The notes: generated by a model not told the origin, from the sequence alone. Shown: positions 1 to 9,453, counted from the first letter of the stretch. The stretch is DNA of 64,000 bases from Streptococcus ictaluri 707-05 (GCF_000188015.2 NZ_AEUX02000005.1:248001-312000), one strand, 5' to 3'. Made by a program: numbers and translations.

Positions 1-827
1 TACTACAATCTTTATCCAATCAAGTGAGTTATTACAATCAAATCATTGGAAAAAATCCTGAATGGGAATTTAAAGGAGTTTACGTAGATGAAGTCATTAG
101 TGGCAGAAACGCAAGCAAGAGAAAAGAATATCAACGATTACTTAGTGATTGTCGAAAAGGCGAAGTTGATATAATTCTAACTAAATCCATCTCACGCTTT
201 GGACGAAATACGGTAGAGTTACTTAAAACCATTCGTGAATTAAAGCAATTAAACATCAGCGTCCGATTCGAAAAAGAAAATATTGATACGCTTACGACTG
301 ATGGGGAGTTACTACTTACACTTTTATCGACGCTTGCTGAAGAAGAATCAAAGGCAATTAGCGAAAATATTAAGTGGAAAGTTAAAAAGCAGTTTGAACA
401 AGGACTGCCCTACATTAAACAAGATATGTACGGATATCGATTCAAAGAAACAAAGTATGAAATAGAACCAAGAGAAGCAGAAGTTGTAAAACAAGTATAC
501 GCTTGGTACTTAGAAGGAGAACAACCAACATTTATCGCAAGAAAACTAAATGAACAAGGTATCAAAACAAGAAAAGGAAATCGATTTTCTAGAAGTATTA
601 TTCATAGAATTTTAGGACAAGAAGCCTATACTGGAACACTTGTCTTACAAAAAACGTATCATGTAGGGCACAAAGGACGTTCAGTTGAAAATAAAGGAGA
701 GCGAACAAAGTACATTGTAGAAAATGCCCATGAGGCGATTATCTCAAGAGAAATGTTTGAAGAGGTGCAACAAGAGAAAGCAAGAAGAAGTTTACACAAC
801 AAGAAAAAGGAGGGGCGTCATGACTAA
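1..827 (+). CDS. Serine recombinase, 5' end cut by window edge
   Basis: A site-specific DNA recombinase of the large serine family. The frame is open from base 3, so the apparent GTG at 24 is not the start and the catalytic serine region lies outside the window. Visible are the end of the resolvase domain (ILTKSISRFGRNT, then FEKENI and AEEESKAISENIKW) and a recombinase domain (NEQGIKTRKGNRFS). The protein stops without the cysteine-rich zinc ribbon and long coiled coil found in its neighbour, so it is a shorter type. Its end overlaps the next recombinase by 8 bp, which implies translational coupling. It probably acts with its partner in excision and integration of the element. Confidence 0.85.
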   Translation, partial: LQSLSNQVSYYNQIIGKNPEWEFKGVYVDEVISGRNASKRKEYQRLLSDCRKGEVDIILTKSISRFGRNTVELLKTIRELKQLNISVRFEKENIDTLTTDGELLLTLLSTLAEEESKAISENIKWKVKKQFEQGLPYIKQDMYGYRFKETKYEIEPREAEVVKQVYAWYLEGEQPTFIARKLNEQGIKTRKGNRFSRSIIHRILGQEAYTGTLVLQKTYHVGHKGRSVENKGERTKYIVENAHEAIISREMFEEVQQEKARRSLHNKKKEGRHD

Positions 828-2379
828 AAAGATTATTACGATAGAACCTGCAAAAATCTTACGATCATCAGAACTACCCAGTCTAAAGAAACGGAAAGTT
901 GCAGGTTATGCAAGGGTATCAACCGACCGTGATGACCAAGCGTCTTCATACGAATCACAGATGAAATACTATACTGATTATATCGGTAGCCGTTCTGATT
1001 GGGAATTTGTCAAAATGTATTCTGATGAAGGGATTAGCGGAACGAATACTAAAAAACGTTTAGGATTTCAAGAAATGGTGGAAGATGCGTTAAATGGCAA
1101 AATTGATTTAATTCTAACAAAATCCGTCAGTCGATTTGCGAGAAATACGGTTGACTCCTTAACAACCGTTAGGAAACTAAAAGAAGTAGGTGTTGAGATT
1201 TACTTTGAAAAAGAAAATATATGGACACTCGATTCTAAAGGGGAATTACTTATAACCATCATGAGCTCCTTAGCACAAGAAGAAAGCCGTAGTATTTCAG
1301 AAAACATCAAATGGAGTAAACGAAAGATGGCGGCAGAAGGAGCAGTGAGTTTTGGCTATGCACATGTATTAGGTTTTAAAGTAGCTGAAAATGGCGGTTT
1401 TGATATTGACGAAGATGAGGCTAAAATAGTCAGATATATTTTTGGATTATTTCTTCAAGGAGAAAATCCGAATAGTATCGCAAGAATACTGACAGAAAAA
1501 GGAATACCCACACCAGCAGGTAAAAAATTATGGAGTTACTCAACTGTAAAAAGCATGTTGCAGAATGAAAAGTATAAAGGAGATGCCTTACTGCAGAAAT
1601 CATTTACAGTAGACTACTTAACCAAGCAGAAAAAGAAGAATGAAGGAGAACTACCACAATACTATGTGGAAAACAACCATAGAGCTATTATTGATAAAGC
1701 AACCTTTGATTTAGTTCAACTAGAACTTCAAAAAACACATAATCGAAATAAAGTCAGTTTTTGTGGGAAAGTTATCTGTGGTTGTTGTGGCAATCCTTAT
1801 GGCAGACATGTTTGGCATTCCAATAGTAAGCATAGACGACATATTTATAGATGTAATAAAAAATATAAAGGAGAACAAAAATGTGACAGTCCATCAGTAA
1901 GTGAAGAGGAAATACAAGGCTGGAGTGTTGAAGTGATAAACCAAGTTATCGGCAATAAAAATGATATCATTAACAACATGAAGTTACTGATAAAAATGCT
2001 TGAGAATACAGACAAGCTAACAGAAACTATCAAAAACTTAGAACGTGAGATGGCAGATATTGGGGAACAAGCAGAGAAGATGGTAGAGCGTAACGCTAAG
2101 GTTATCCAAAACCAAGAAATGTATCAAGCAGAGTATGATAGGTTAGTCACTAGGTACGAAGAATTACAAAGTCTACTTCTTGAGAAACAAAGTACCCTCC
2201 AACTCAAACGAAAGCAAAGTGCAGACGTGAAGCTGTTTGTCGATTTGTTAGCCAAACAAGAACACATGGTCACAGCATTTGATGAGAAACTGTTCAATAC
2301 CTTAATTGAGAAGATGGTCATTTATAAAAATAAAAAAGTAGCAGTTCACTTCAAAAACGGTCAGGTTATCGAAATATAA
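820..2379 (+). CDS. Large serine recombinase with zinc ribbon
   Basis: A 519-residue site-specific recombinase. Residues about 20-160 form the resolvase domain: YARVSTDRDDQ carries the catalytic serine, and ILTKSVSRFARNT matches the same motif in the upstream protein. The recombinase domain follows at about 170-290, then a zinc ribbon (CGKVICGCCG and a second cysteine cluster, YRCNKKYKGEQKC), then a charged coiled coil over the last 120 residues. The ATG at 820 is chosen over an in-frame ATG at 724 because AGGAGG lies just ahead at 807-814 and the longer form would overlap the previous gene by about 100 bp. This is the likely main integrase of the element. Confidence 0.9.
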   Translation: MTKKIITIEPAKILRSSELPSLKKRKVAGYARVSTDRDDQASSYESQMKYYTDYIGSRSDWEFVKMYSDEGISGTNTKKRLGFQEMVEDALNGKIDLILTKSVSRFARNTVDSLTTVRKLKEVGVEIYFEKENIWTLDSKGELLITIMSSLAQEESRSISENIKWSKRKMAAEGAVSFGYAHVLGFKVAENGGFDIDEDEAKIVRYIFGLFLQGENPNSIARILTEKGIPTPAGKKLWSYSTVKSMLQNEKYKGDALLQKSFTVDYLTKQKKKNEGELPQYYVENNHRAIIDKATFDLVQLELQKTHNRNKVSFCGKVICGCCGNPYGRHVWHSNSKHRRHIYRCNKKYKGEQKCDSPSVSEEEIQGWSVEVINQVIGNKNDIINNMKLLIKMLENTDKLTETIKNLEREMADIGEQAEKMVERNAKVIQNQEMYQAEYDRLVTRYEELQSLLLEKQSTLQLKRKQSADVKLFVDLLAKQEHMVTAFDEKLFNTLIEKMVIYKNKKVAVHFKNGQVIEI

Positions 2380-2419
2380 TCTGGCTGTTTTTTATGAATG
2401 GAATGAAAGCTGCTTTTTA

Positions 2420-2428
2420 TGATATAAT
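2420..2428 (+). promoter_or_regulatory. Extended -10 promoter candidate before the phosphatase-ftsY pair
   Basis: TATAAT at 2423-2428 is preceded by TG at 2420-2421, an extended -10 arrangement; no good -35 is seen. It lies at the probable junction of element and chromosome, so the housekeeping genes downstream may have a promoter supplied or altered by the insertion. Confidence 0.4.
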
Positions 2429-2536
2429 AAGAAGAATTGAACAGAATGTAGAAATGATGGGGCTTATTTAAATCGTTAAAAAGTGCACACCCTAAATGCC
2501 GTTTGCCCCCCCTAATGACAAAAAGGAGCTAATTGT

Positions 2537-3358
2537 ATGATTAAACTAATTGCTACAGATTTGGATGGAACCTTGTATAATACGGAAAAAATTGTCAGTG
2601 ATGACAATAAAAAAGCCTTGCTTGCTGCTAAGCAAAAAGGGGTGAAAGTGGTTATTACAACGGGTCGCCCACTTAAAGCTATTGGAAACTTATTAGAAGA
2701 ATTGCAGTTGCATGATTCTGATGATTATAGCATCACCTTTAATGGTGGCTTGATTCAACGTAACACGGGTGAGATTCTTGATAAGCGTTTTCTAACCTTT
2801 GATGATGTCAAAACTATTTGGCAGGCCCTTGATGAGGTTGGTCTTCCAACAGATATTATTAGTGATGGTCAGGTTTATAGTATCCCAAGTAGTGATGGCA
2901 GGCATTCACAATACCGTTTGGCAAACCCAATGTTAGACTTTATAGAGGTCAGTTCCATTTCAGAATTACCAGTAGATGGGATTTATAATAAAATTGTTAC
3001 TGTGACCGATCCAGACTATTTGGATCAACAGATTGAAAAGCTATCGCCACTGATTTTTGACAAATTTGAAGCCTTCAAATCAAGAGATATCATCTTTGAA
3101 CTAATGCCAAAAGGCATTGATAAGGCATTTGGCTTGTCCTTATTGTGTCAACATCTAGGGTTTGAAGCTAAAGATGTGATGGCAATGGGAGATGAAGCCA
3201 ATGATTTTAGCATGTTGGAATGGGCAGGCTTAGGTGTTGCCATGGCCAATGGGGTTGAGGGTGCTAAAGCGATAGCGGACGCTGTAACGACTCGTACCAA
3301 TGATCAATCAGGAGTTGCTGAGGCTGTGAGACATTATATTTTAGAGGAGGATTGCTAA
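2537..3358 (+). CDS. Cof-type HAD-IIB phosphatase
   Basis: A cytoplasmic haloacid-dehalogenase hydrolase of the Cof/sugar-phosphatase class, 273 residues, substrate unknown. Motif I DLDGTLY is at residues 8-14, motif II is in VVITTGRP, and motif IV GDEANDFSML is near 220. The start has a good AAAGGAG ribosome site. Its stop overlaps the start of ftsY by one base (TAATG), so the two are co-translated. In related streptococci this gene sits beside ftsY downstream of smc; here the upstream side is occupied by the integrated element. Confidence 0.9.
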   Translation: MIKLIATDLDGTLYNTEKIVSDDNKKALLAAKQKGVKVVITTGRPLKAIGNLLEELQLHDSDDYSITFNGGLIQRNTGEILDKRFLTFDDVKTIWQALDEVGLPTDIISDGQVYSIPSSDGRHSQYRLANPMLDFIEVSSISELPVDGIYNKIVTVTDPDYLDQQIEKLSPLIFDKFEAFKSRDIIFELMPKGIDKAFGLSLLCQHLGFEAKDVMAMGDEANDFSMLEWAGLGVAMANGVEGAKAIADAVTTRTNDQSGVAEAVRHYILEEDC

Positions 3359-4791
3359 TGGGTTTATTTGACCGTTTATTTGGAAAAAAAGACAAAGAAG
3401 AAAAGAAAGCAAAAGAAGTAGCGCCAGAAGAGCTTAATCAAGAAAGTCAATTAGAAGCATCTGATCAATCGCTTGAAGAAAAACCTAGTGAAATTCTAGA
3501 AAGTGAGCCACTTGAGGTTACTGAAGAGGGTGTACTTCACTCATGCGAACCGATGTCAATAGAGCCACTTGAGAGTCAAGAAATGGAGGACTCAAGCTCA
3601 GTATTTGATGACATGGATGCTTCTGAGATTGAAGCGAATTACCAAGTCATAGACTCAGCAGCTCAAGAAGCTCTTGATTCTCTTGAAAAAAGTCAAACGA
3701 CAACTCAAGAGGCTCTAGAAAAGGAAGGACATTATGAGTCAGAAGTAGAAAAAAGTCTATCGGAACTTGAGCTCAAAGAAGCCTCTGTCTCACTTGATGC
3801 GGTAGATGAGCAAGAAGACTATACTAAGAATGCTTTGGATGAGCCAGAATTACTTTCTGAAAAAGAAAGTGATGATGACAAATACAATCGCAGTTTAAAG
3901 AAGACAAGAACTGGTTTTTCAGCTCGTTTAAATGCTTTCTTTGCTAATTTCCGGACAGTAGATGAAGACTTTTTTGAAGACTTGGAAGAAATGTTGATTC
4001 TATCAGATGTGGGTGTCCATGTTGCGACAACCTTGACGGAAGAGTTGCGTTATGAAGCGAGACTGGAAAATGCTAAGAAACCCGAGCTTTTAAAACGTCT
4101 TATTGTGGAAAAACTAGTTGAGATCTATGACAAAGATGGTCACTATCATGAGGCTATTAATTATCAAGACGGTCTCACTGTAATGCTCTTTGTCGGTGTC
4201 AATGGTGTTGGTAAAACAACGTCTATTGGGAAATTAGCTTACCGTTACAAACAAGAAGGCAAAAAAGTTTTACTTGTTGCTGCTGATACCTTCCGTGCAG
4301 GAGCGGTAGCTCAGCTAGTTGAGTGGGGAAGACGTGTGGATGTTCCTGTCATCACTGGACCAGAAAAAGCAGATCCCGCTTCAGTTGTTTTTGAAGGTAT
4401 GGAACAAGCTCTGGCTCAAGATGCTGATATTCTCTTAATTGATACGGCTGGTCGCCTTCAAAATAAGGAAAACCTTATGGCCGAGCTTGAAAAGATGGGG
4501 CGTATTATTCAGCGCGTGGTTCCAGATGCACCGCATGAGACCCTTTTAGCACTTGATGCTTCAACAGGGCAGAACGCCTTAAGTCAGGCTAAAGAGTTTT
4601 CTAAAATTATGCCATTAACAGGTTTGATTTTAACTAAAATTGACGGGACTGCCAAAGGAGGCGTTGTTCTAGCCATTCGTCAAGAACTCGATATTTCTGT
4701 TAAGTTGATAGGTTTTGGAGAGAAAATTGATGATATTGGAGAGTTCCACTCGGAAGACTTTATGAAGGGGCTATTAGAAGGAATCTTATAA
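3358..4791 (+). CDS. ftsY: Signal recognition particle receptor FtsY
   Basis: The SRP receptor GTPase that docks ribosome-SRP complexes at the membrane, 477 residues. The first 180 residues are a highly acidic, repetitive A domain rich in E, D, S and Q, followed by the NG domain. P-loop GVNGVGKTT lies near 280, then DTFRAGAVAQL, DTAGRLQNKENL and TKIDGTAKGG. The ATG at 3358, within TAATG after a GAGGAGG site, gives the usual MGLFDRLFGKK membrane-binding start; a TTG two codons upstream is less likely. A hairpin terminator follows. Confidence 0.97.
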   Translation: MGLFDRLFGKKDKEEKKAKEVAPEELNQESQLEASDQSLEEKPSEILESEPLEVTEEGVLHSCEPMSIEPLESQEMEDSSSVFDDMDASEIEANYQVIDSAAQEALDSLEKSQTTTQEALEKEGHYESEVEKSLSELELKEASVSLDAVDEQEDYTKNALDEPELLSEKESDDDKYNRSLKKTRTGFSARLNAFFANFRTVDEDFFEDLEEMLILSDVGVHVATTLTEELRYEARLENAKKPELLKRLIVEKLVEIYDKDGHYHEAINYQDGLTVMLFVGVNGVGKTTSIGKLAYRYKQEGKKVLLVAADTFRAGAVAQLVEWGRRVDVPVITGPEKADPASVVFEGMEQALAQDADILLIDTAGRLQNKENLMAELEKMGRIIQRVVPDAPHETLLALDASTGQNALSQAKEFSKIMPLTGLILTKIDGTAKGGVVLAIRQELDISVKLIGFGEKIDDIGEFHSEDFMKGLLEGIL

Positions 4792-4802
4792 TTACAAAAC
4801 GG

Positions 4803-4840
4803 TTACAGTAAGTACAATTAGACTTATTGTGGCTTTTTTT
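4803..4840 (+). terminator. Terminator after ftsY
   Basis: ACAGTAAG (4805-4812) pairs with CTTATTGT (4823-4830) with one G-U pair, followed within a few bases by a run of seven T. Confidence 0.75.
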
Positions 4841-5130
4841 ATAAGTTTTCATTTTTAAAAATGGTTAGAGTGGTTTAAGCATGTTAAAAATAGTTAATCA
4901 GAATAATGTTTAAAATGTGTTTTTTCACCTCTTATAGAGGACTGAAGTAGAAGTAAATAATCATTACTATTAAGCTTAAGGTCACTAAAAAGAGAAGTAT
5001 TAATTATAATTATGTTGAAGAATGGAGGTTAACCGATGAGGTTGTAACTTAAGTAAGAAGTAAAATTGGTAAAGTCAAAGAAGCTAAAGATTAACGAAGT
5101 GAGCAGAGTAGTGAATAGGTTACACTAAAC
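4841..5130. other. Gene-free, AT-rich stretch left of the IS3 element
   Basis: No open frame longer than about 25 codons with a ribosome site. Short CsbD-like fragments (a KIGKVKEAKD reading near 5064-5093) are broken by stops and are too short to call. It probably holds the scar of older rearrangement next to the insertion sequence. Confidence 0.5.
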
Positions 5131-5179
5131 TAGACAGAATTTATAAAGTGTTCTACACTAAAGAAAATAGGAGAATATT

Positions 5180-5470
5180 ATGTCTAGAAAAATACGTCGC
5201 CACTTCACCGATGACTTTAAGCAACAAATCGTTGACCTTCACAATGCAGGGATGAAACGAAGTGAGCTTATCAAAGAATATGAGTTAACCCCATCAACCT
5301 TCGATAAGTGGGTACGTCAGGCTAAAACAACTGGTTCCTTTAAAACTATTGATAATCTTACAGATGAGCAGCGTGAACTGATTGAACTCCGAAAGCGTAA
5401 TAAAGAACTCGAAATGCAGTTAGATATCCTAAAGCAAGCGGCGGTGATTATGGCACGAAAAGAGAAGTAA
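5180..5470 (+). CDS. IS3-family transposase OrfA
   Basis: A 96-residue DNA-binding subunit. Its helix-turn-helix (KRSELIKEYELTPSTFDKWVRQ) recognises the IS ends. A leucine-rich coiled coil follows (ELIELRKRNKELEMQLDILKQAA), typical of IS3 OrfA oligomerisation. GGAGAATATT precedes the ATG. The last codons read CGA AAA GAG, an A-AAA-G slippery stretch that would allow ribosomes to enter the orfB frame by a -1 shift. Confidence 0.9.
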   Translation: MSRKIRRHFTDDFKQQIVDLHNAGMKRSELIKEYELTPSTFDKWVRQAKTTGSFKTIDNLTDEQRELIELRKRNKELEMQLDILKQAAVIMARKEK

Positions 5471-5505
5471 TCACTGCTAATAAAGACAAATATAGCATTT
5501 CAGCC

Positions 5506-6285
5506 ATGTGTCGTTGGTTGAACATTCCTCGTTCTAGCTATTACTACAAGGCTGTTAAACCAGTCTCTGAAGCGGAACTTGAAGAAAATATCAAAGCTAT
5601 TTTTCTCGAAAGTAAGGCCAGATACGGGGCTAGGAAAATCAAGAAATGTTTGGAAAATGAAGGCATCCAGCTGTCTCGTCGTCGGATTCGTCGCATCATG
5701 CACAAACTCAACTTAGTATCCGTTTATCAGAAAGCAGCCTTCAAGCCACATTCAAAAGGGAAGAATGTGGCAGCTATTCCTAATCACTTAGCCAGACAAT
5801 TTCATCAAGAAAAGCCTCTAAATGCTTTAGTAACAGACTTAACCTACGTTCGTGTCGGTAATAGCTGGGCTTATGTTTGCTTGATTATTGATCTCTTCAA
5901 TCGTGAAATCATCGGTTTGTCAGTTGGTTGGCATAAGACCGCCGAATTGGTTAAACAAGCGATTCAGAGCATCCCTTACGCTCTGACCAAGGTCAAGATC
6001 TTCCATTCTGATCGTGGGAAGGAGTTTGATAATCAGCTGATTGATGACATGTTGGAAGCTTTTGGAATCAATCGTTCTCTAAGCCAAGCAGGCTGTCCCT
6101 ATGACAATGCGGTAGCTGAGAGCACCTATCGCGCTTTCAAAATTGAATTTATTCATCAAGAAACCTTTCAGTCACTGGAAGAATTAATCCTTAAAACGAA
6201 AGATTATGTGCACTGGTGGAATTACCATCGCATTCATGGCAGTCTCAACTACCAGACACCCATGACATGGAGATTAATTGCTTAA
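5506..6285 (+). CDS. IS3-family transposase OrfB (rve integrase core)
   Basis: The catalytic half of the transposase. A HTH_21 region (ARYGARKIKKCLENEG) is followed by the integrase core: DLTYVRV (first D), HSDRGKEFDN (second D) and DNAVAESTYRAFKIE (E). The frame is open back to about 5450, upstream of the first ATG, so the natural product is an OrfAB fusion made by -1 frameshifting near 5457-5463; the ATG at 5506 is only the first start codon in frame. The frame is intact, so the element may still be active. Confidence 0.9.
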   Translation: MCRWLNIPRSSYYYKAVKPVSEAELEENIKAIFLESKARYGARKIKKCLENEGIQLSRRRIRRIMHKLNLVSVYQKAAFKPHSKGKNVAAIPNHLARQFHQEKPLNALVTDLTYVRVGNSWAYVCLIIDLFNREIIGLSVGWHKTAELVKQAIQSIPYALTKVKIFHSDRGKEFDNQLIDDMLEAFGINRSLSQAGCPYDNAVAESTYRAFKIEFIHQETFQSLEELILKTKDYVHWWNYHRIHGSLNYQTPMTWRLIA

Positions 6286-6476
6286 AGAAAAAAGCACTTT
6301 ATAAATGTTGTACAGAAAAGTGTTGCCTTTTCATAGAATAACGAGATTCGGTTAAGAGTTTTACTGAAACATCCAAGAAATGATAGTTTTAGAGTATAAA
6401 TTTAAAATAGTTTATTAGAAAAATAGTCAATTTAAGAGTTAAATAGCACATTTAATTCTTTTTTATATATTATGTA

Positions 6477-6505
6477 TTGCTAATTATTATGTTACGTGAT
6501 AAAAT
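6477..6505 (+). promoter_or_regulatory. Promoter of the adhesin gene
   Basis: TTGCTA (6477-6482), a 17-bp spacer and TAAAAT (6500-6505), about 35 bp ahead of the start codon. The surrounding 225 bp between the IS and the gene is very AT-rich and holds nothing else recognisable. Confidence 0.55.
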
Positions 6506-6539
6506 AAATAAACTAAAAAAATTCTAAAGTAATGGGGTT

Positions 6540-9371
6540 ATGAAAATGACTGATTGTAAGTACAAGTTACGTAAATTATCTGTTGGCCTTGTTTCTGTTG
6601 GAACACTGTTCACGGCAACAACAGTTATGGGGGAAGAAGTTCTCAACCAAGCATCTGTTGAAGCTACTACTCACCAAACAGCTGGAGAACTATCAAGTTC
6701 TGCCACTGTTCAAGTTGGTGTACCTCTTGTAACCCCAACTAATACTGAGAGTGAAGTAGTGGAAGTAACAGCAGTTCATCAGAAAACTTTGTTAAATCAA
6801 GAAAGCAGCGCTTCGGAGACAGCGATACAAGAACCACAACTAATGGAAGTGGAGGAGCTTATCGTTGACCAAGAAAAGACTGAGCTTGTGATCAAAGACG
6901 AAAAGGATGAAAAAGGCAAGTCTAGGCAACTGATCAAGAATCGCGATGGTATCCAACGCGATATTGTAGACATTTCTAGAGCAGTTAAAGTAAATGCGGA
7001 ACAAAATGAATTAGAGGTAACTCTAACGGTTAGTCCAAAGGAAATTGATAAGGGAGCAGAAGTCATTGTTCTTTTAGATACTTCTCAAAAAATGACCGAA
7101 GATAGCTTTAAGCTTGCTAAAGACAATATCACAACATTAGTCAATACATTGACTTCCGATGCTACTAGTGATAAGCCAAACTTCAATAGTCGTAACTCTG
7201 TTCGCTTAATTGATTTTTATCGCAATATTAGTGAGCCGGTTCAACTAACGACTCAAAATGTTGAAGAGAAATTAAACGAAGCATGGTCTAAAGCCAAAAA
7301 GAATAGGGATTGGGGTGTAAATTTACAAGGAGCTATTCACAAAGCTCGAGAAACCTTCAACAAAGACCAAGAGAAGAATTCTGGTAAACGTCAACATATT
7401 GTGCTTTTTTCACAAGGTGAGTCAACGTTTAGTTATGATATTAATAGTGATAAAAGTAAGTTACCTAAAAAACTTGTAAAAGATCCAGTTACAGCTACTA
7501 ATCCGCTTTTGCCTTGGCCTTTTTACTTTGATTCAACAACAAGCCGAGCTAATCTTGTAGAAGCCGGGCAAAAAATTCAAGATATTCTAAAAAAATTAGG
7601 AATTACACGATATGATGATCTCAGGGTCAGTTTAGCGAGTACTGGTAATTCCTGGTTGGGCTGGGGAAGTGATATTTTGGGCACTAATAATCCGTTAGAT
7701 TATATTACATTAGCTGATTTAAGGACAGAAGTCCTGACCGAAGATAGCTTTAACTATAATCATCGTTTAGGAGAAGGTTATCATCATAGAAGTTATTATA
7801 TTAGAGAAACAGAAAGTGTTCCGTTAGAGTCAACTATAAAAAATGCCATAAAAGAAAAAATTATCAAACTAAATCAACCGGTTAAAGAGACACCAAAATG
7901 GTGGGATCCTCTTGGTCTTACGTCATTATCAAGAAACTTTTTAAATCGCTTAGGTTTTAACAAGGTATCTGCTAGCCTAGAAGAACAACTGGCCAATAAA
8001 GTCATTGATTACATGTTTTATAAGCGCAATTATGTCTACTATAATCACAATCTCTCAGCTCAAGCAGAAGCAAAAATGGCTAGAGAGGAAGGAATTGTCT
8101 TCTATTCCTTTGATGTCACAGATCCTAAGTTTATGATAAAAGCTCTAACGGATGATAATTCTAGGAAAACAAAAGAAGAAATTAAAGAGATCGCAGATAA
8201 ACAAAATGAGAAGTTTGACGACTATTTAAAAGCCATGTCTCAATTTCAGAAGTTTATTACAGATCTTACTAAAACAGATCAATTCCAAGATATTCTGACT
8301 AAATTAGATATTACAGAAAATATTACAGATAAGGTCAACGTCAAGGATAAGTCTTGGGAAATATTTTTAGGTGATAGTGCTGAAGAGAAGAGAGTAAATT
8401 ATACTAAGGTATACAGAGGATGGTTATCACATCCAGAGAAACTCACATGGAATATTTCTAAGGAGCAATTGCAAAAAGCTTTTGAATCTGGCAACGCCTT
8501 GACACTAACTTATAAGCTTGATGTCAAGAAAGACGAGTTTAAAAAACTTATTGCTAAAGCTTCAACGAAAAGTGAAAATGCGGAGACACTACCTCAAGAA
8601 ATCATTTCCAATACGATTTCTTACGCTATTAATGATAACAAAGTAGATCGTCAGAAACTTGCCGAAGTCAAGTTAAGCTATCGTAAATCAATGGTTCCAG
8701 TGCCAGAAATTAAAGAAGAGCTTGTTGACCCTAAAAACCCAAGTCAACCTGAAGTGATTATTGAGTCTGGACCAGTTCTTGATTATATTGAAGAAAATAC
8801 AGTGGATGGTGTTATCATTGGAGGCGATTCTTCTAAAGAGATGACATTACATACAGAAGAAAATACTAAATCAGAAACAACCCATATCATAATGGGTGGT
8901 AGTGTTATTGACTACACAGAAGATAGCATTACAGGAAATCAGTTGACAGAATCTGGTCAAAATGCTAGCGATAGCAAGCAAGTAATCATCGAGGATACGA
9001 TGGTGGATATGAAGGAACCAGAAATCATTATCGGTGGTCAAGCTAATATTATCGATATGACAGAGGATACAAGTTTTGGCATGCACGGATTCAATGAAGG
9101 CACTGTTATTGAAGAAGATACCCGTCCTAAACTTCAATTCCATTTTGATAATGAAGAGCCTACTTCTACAATTGATGTTGTGACGCCTCAAACGCCTCTT
9201 GCCAAAGCAGAAAACAAATTGCCGCAAATGCCTGTGGCTAAAGTCGAAAATAATCTACCTCAAACAGGTGAAAAAGACAAGTTGGAAGCCTTCTTTACCA
9301 TTTCAGCATTAACTGTTATTGGAGGAGCAGGTCTACTGTCTAAAAAAAATCGTAAGGATCAGATTGATTAA
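6540..9371 (+). CDS. LPXTG wall-anchored adhesin, serum opacity factor/FnBA-like, fibronectin-binding repeats
   Basis: A surface protein of about 940 residues. The N-terminus KYKLRKLSVGLVSVGT is a YSIRK-like export signal. A large alpha/beta region with a von Willebrand A-like strand (EVIVLLDTSQKM, residues 174-185) follows; in the metal-site motif DxSxS the last serine is lysine. Residues about 735-890 hold three degenerate fibronectin-binding-type units (VLDYIEENT, VIDYTEDS, IIDMTEDT; IIGG or IMGG spacers; VIEEDTRPK). A short P/A-rich repeat leads to LPQTG at 906-910, a hydrophobic helix and KKNRK, for sortase anchoring. Architecture and signal resemble serum opacity factor of S. pyogenes and FnBA of S. 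dysgalactiae; the opacity activity is an inference. The second ATG at 6546 is an equally good start. Confidence 0.85.
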   Translation: MKMTDCKYKLRKLSVGLVSVGTLFTATTVMGEEVLNQASVEATTHQTAGELSSSATVQVGVPLVTPTNTESEVVEVTAVHQKTLLNQESSASETAIQEPQLMEVEELIVDQEKTELVIKDEKDEKGKSRQLIKNRDGIQRDIVDISRAVKVNAEQNELEVTLTVSPKEIDKGAEVIVLLDTSQKMTEDSFKLAKDNITTLVNTLTSDATSDKPNFNSRNSVRLIDFYRNISEPVQLTTQNVEEKLNEAWSKAKKNRDWGVNLQGAIHKARETFNKDQEKNSGKRQHIVLFSQGESTFSYDINSDKSKLPKKLVKDPVTATNPLLPWPFYFDSTTSRANLVEAGQKIQDILKKLGITRYDDLRVSLASTGNSWLGWGSDILGTNNPLDYITLADLRTEVLTEDSFNYNHRLGEGYHHRSYYIRETESVPLESTIKNAIKEKIIKLNQPVKETPKWWDPLGLTSLSRNFLNRLGFNKVSASLEEQLANKVIDYMFYKRNYVYYNHNLSAQAEAKMAREEGIVFYSFDVTDPKFMIKALTDDNSRKTKEEIKEIADKQNEKFDDYLKAMSQFQKFITDLTKTDQFQDILTKLDITENITDKVNVKDKSWEIFLGDSAEEKRVNYTKVYRGWLSHPEKLTWNISKEQLQKAFESGNALTLTYKLDVKKDEFKKLIAKASTKSENAETLPQEIISNTISYAINDNKVDRQKLAEVKLSYRKSMVPVPEIKEELVDPKNPSQPEVIIESGPVLDYIEENTVDGVIIGGDSSKEMTLHTEENTKSETTHIIMGGSVIDYTEDSITGNQLTESGQNASDSKQVIIEDTMVDMKEPEIIIGGQANIIDMTEDTSFGMHGFNEGTVIEEDTRPKLQFHFDNEEPTSTIDVVTPQTPLAKAENKLPQMPVAKVENNLPQTGEKDKLEAFFTISALTVIGGAGLLSKKNRKDQID

Positions 9372-9453
9372 TCAATCGATATCATAAAAAGAACTAATCT
9401 AGATTAGATATAGGGTTATGACTTATGATCAATTGACACATCATAATATAGGG

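Larger units (their letters stand above)
1..2400. mobile_element. End of an integrative element (most of it outside the window)
   Basis: Two tandem large serine recombinases read toward chromosomal housekeeping genes. Such tandem recombinases commonly sit at the end of integrative conjugative or mobilizable elements, so this is inferred to be the right end of an element lying left of the window. The exact right junction cannot be placed: it should fall between the second recombinase stop at 2379 and the phosphatase start at 2537. No attachment repeat can be called because the other end is not visible. Confidence 0.55.
5131..6314 (+). mobile_element. IS3-family (IS150-group-like) insertion sequence
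   Basis: Imperfect terminal inverted repeats are seen at 5131-5150 and, inverted, at 6295-6314; both share ATTTATAAAGTG. Inside are an orfA and an orfB with a DDE catalytic triad in the -1 frame, the standard IS3 plan. Length is about 1.18 kb. The outermost bases do not match perfectly and no clear target duplication is visible, so the exact ends are uncertain by a few bases. Confidence 0.8.

Noticed and set aside
4980..5110. CsbD-like fragments (KIGKVKEAKD)
   Set aside because: Too short and broken by stops to call even as a pseudogene.
8871..9227. 118-codon minus-strand frame inside the adhesin gene
   Set aside because: Shadow of the repetitive C-terminal coding region; no ribosome site.
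8700..9260. CRISPR-like or tandem DNA repeats
   Set aside because: The adhesin units are diverged protein repeats; no regular repeat-spacer pattern occurs anywhere in the window.
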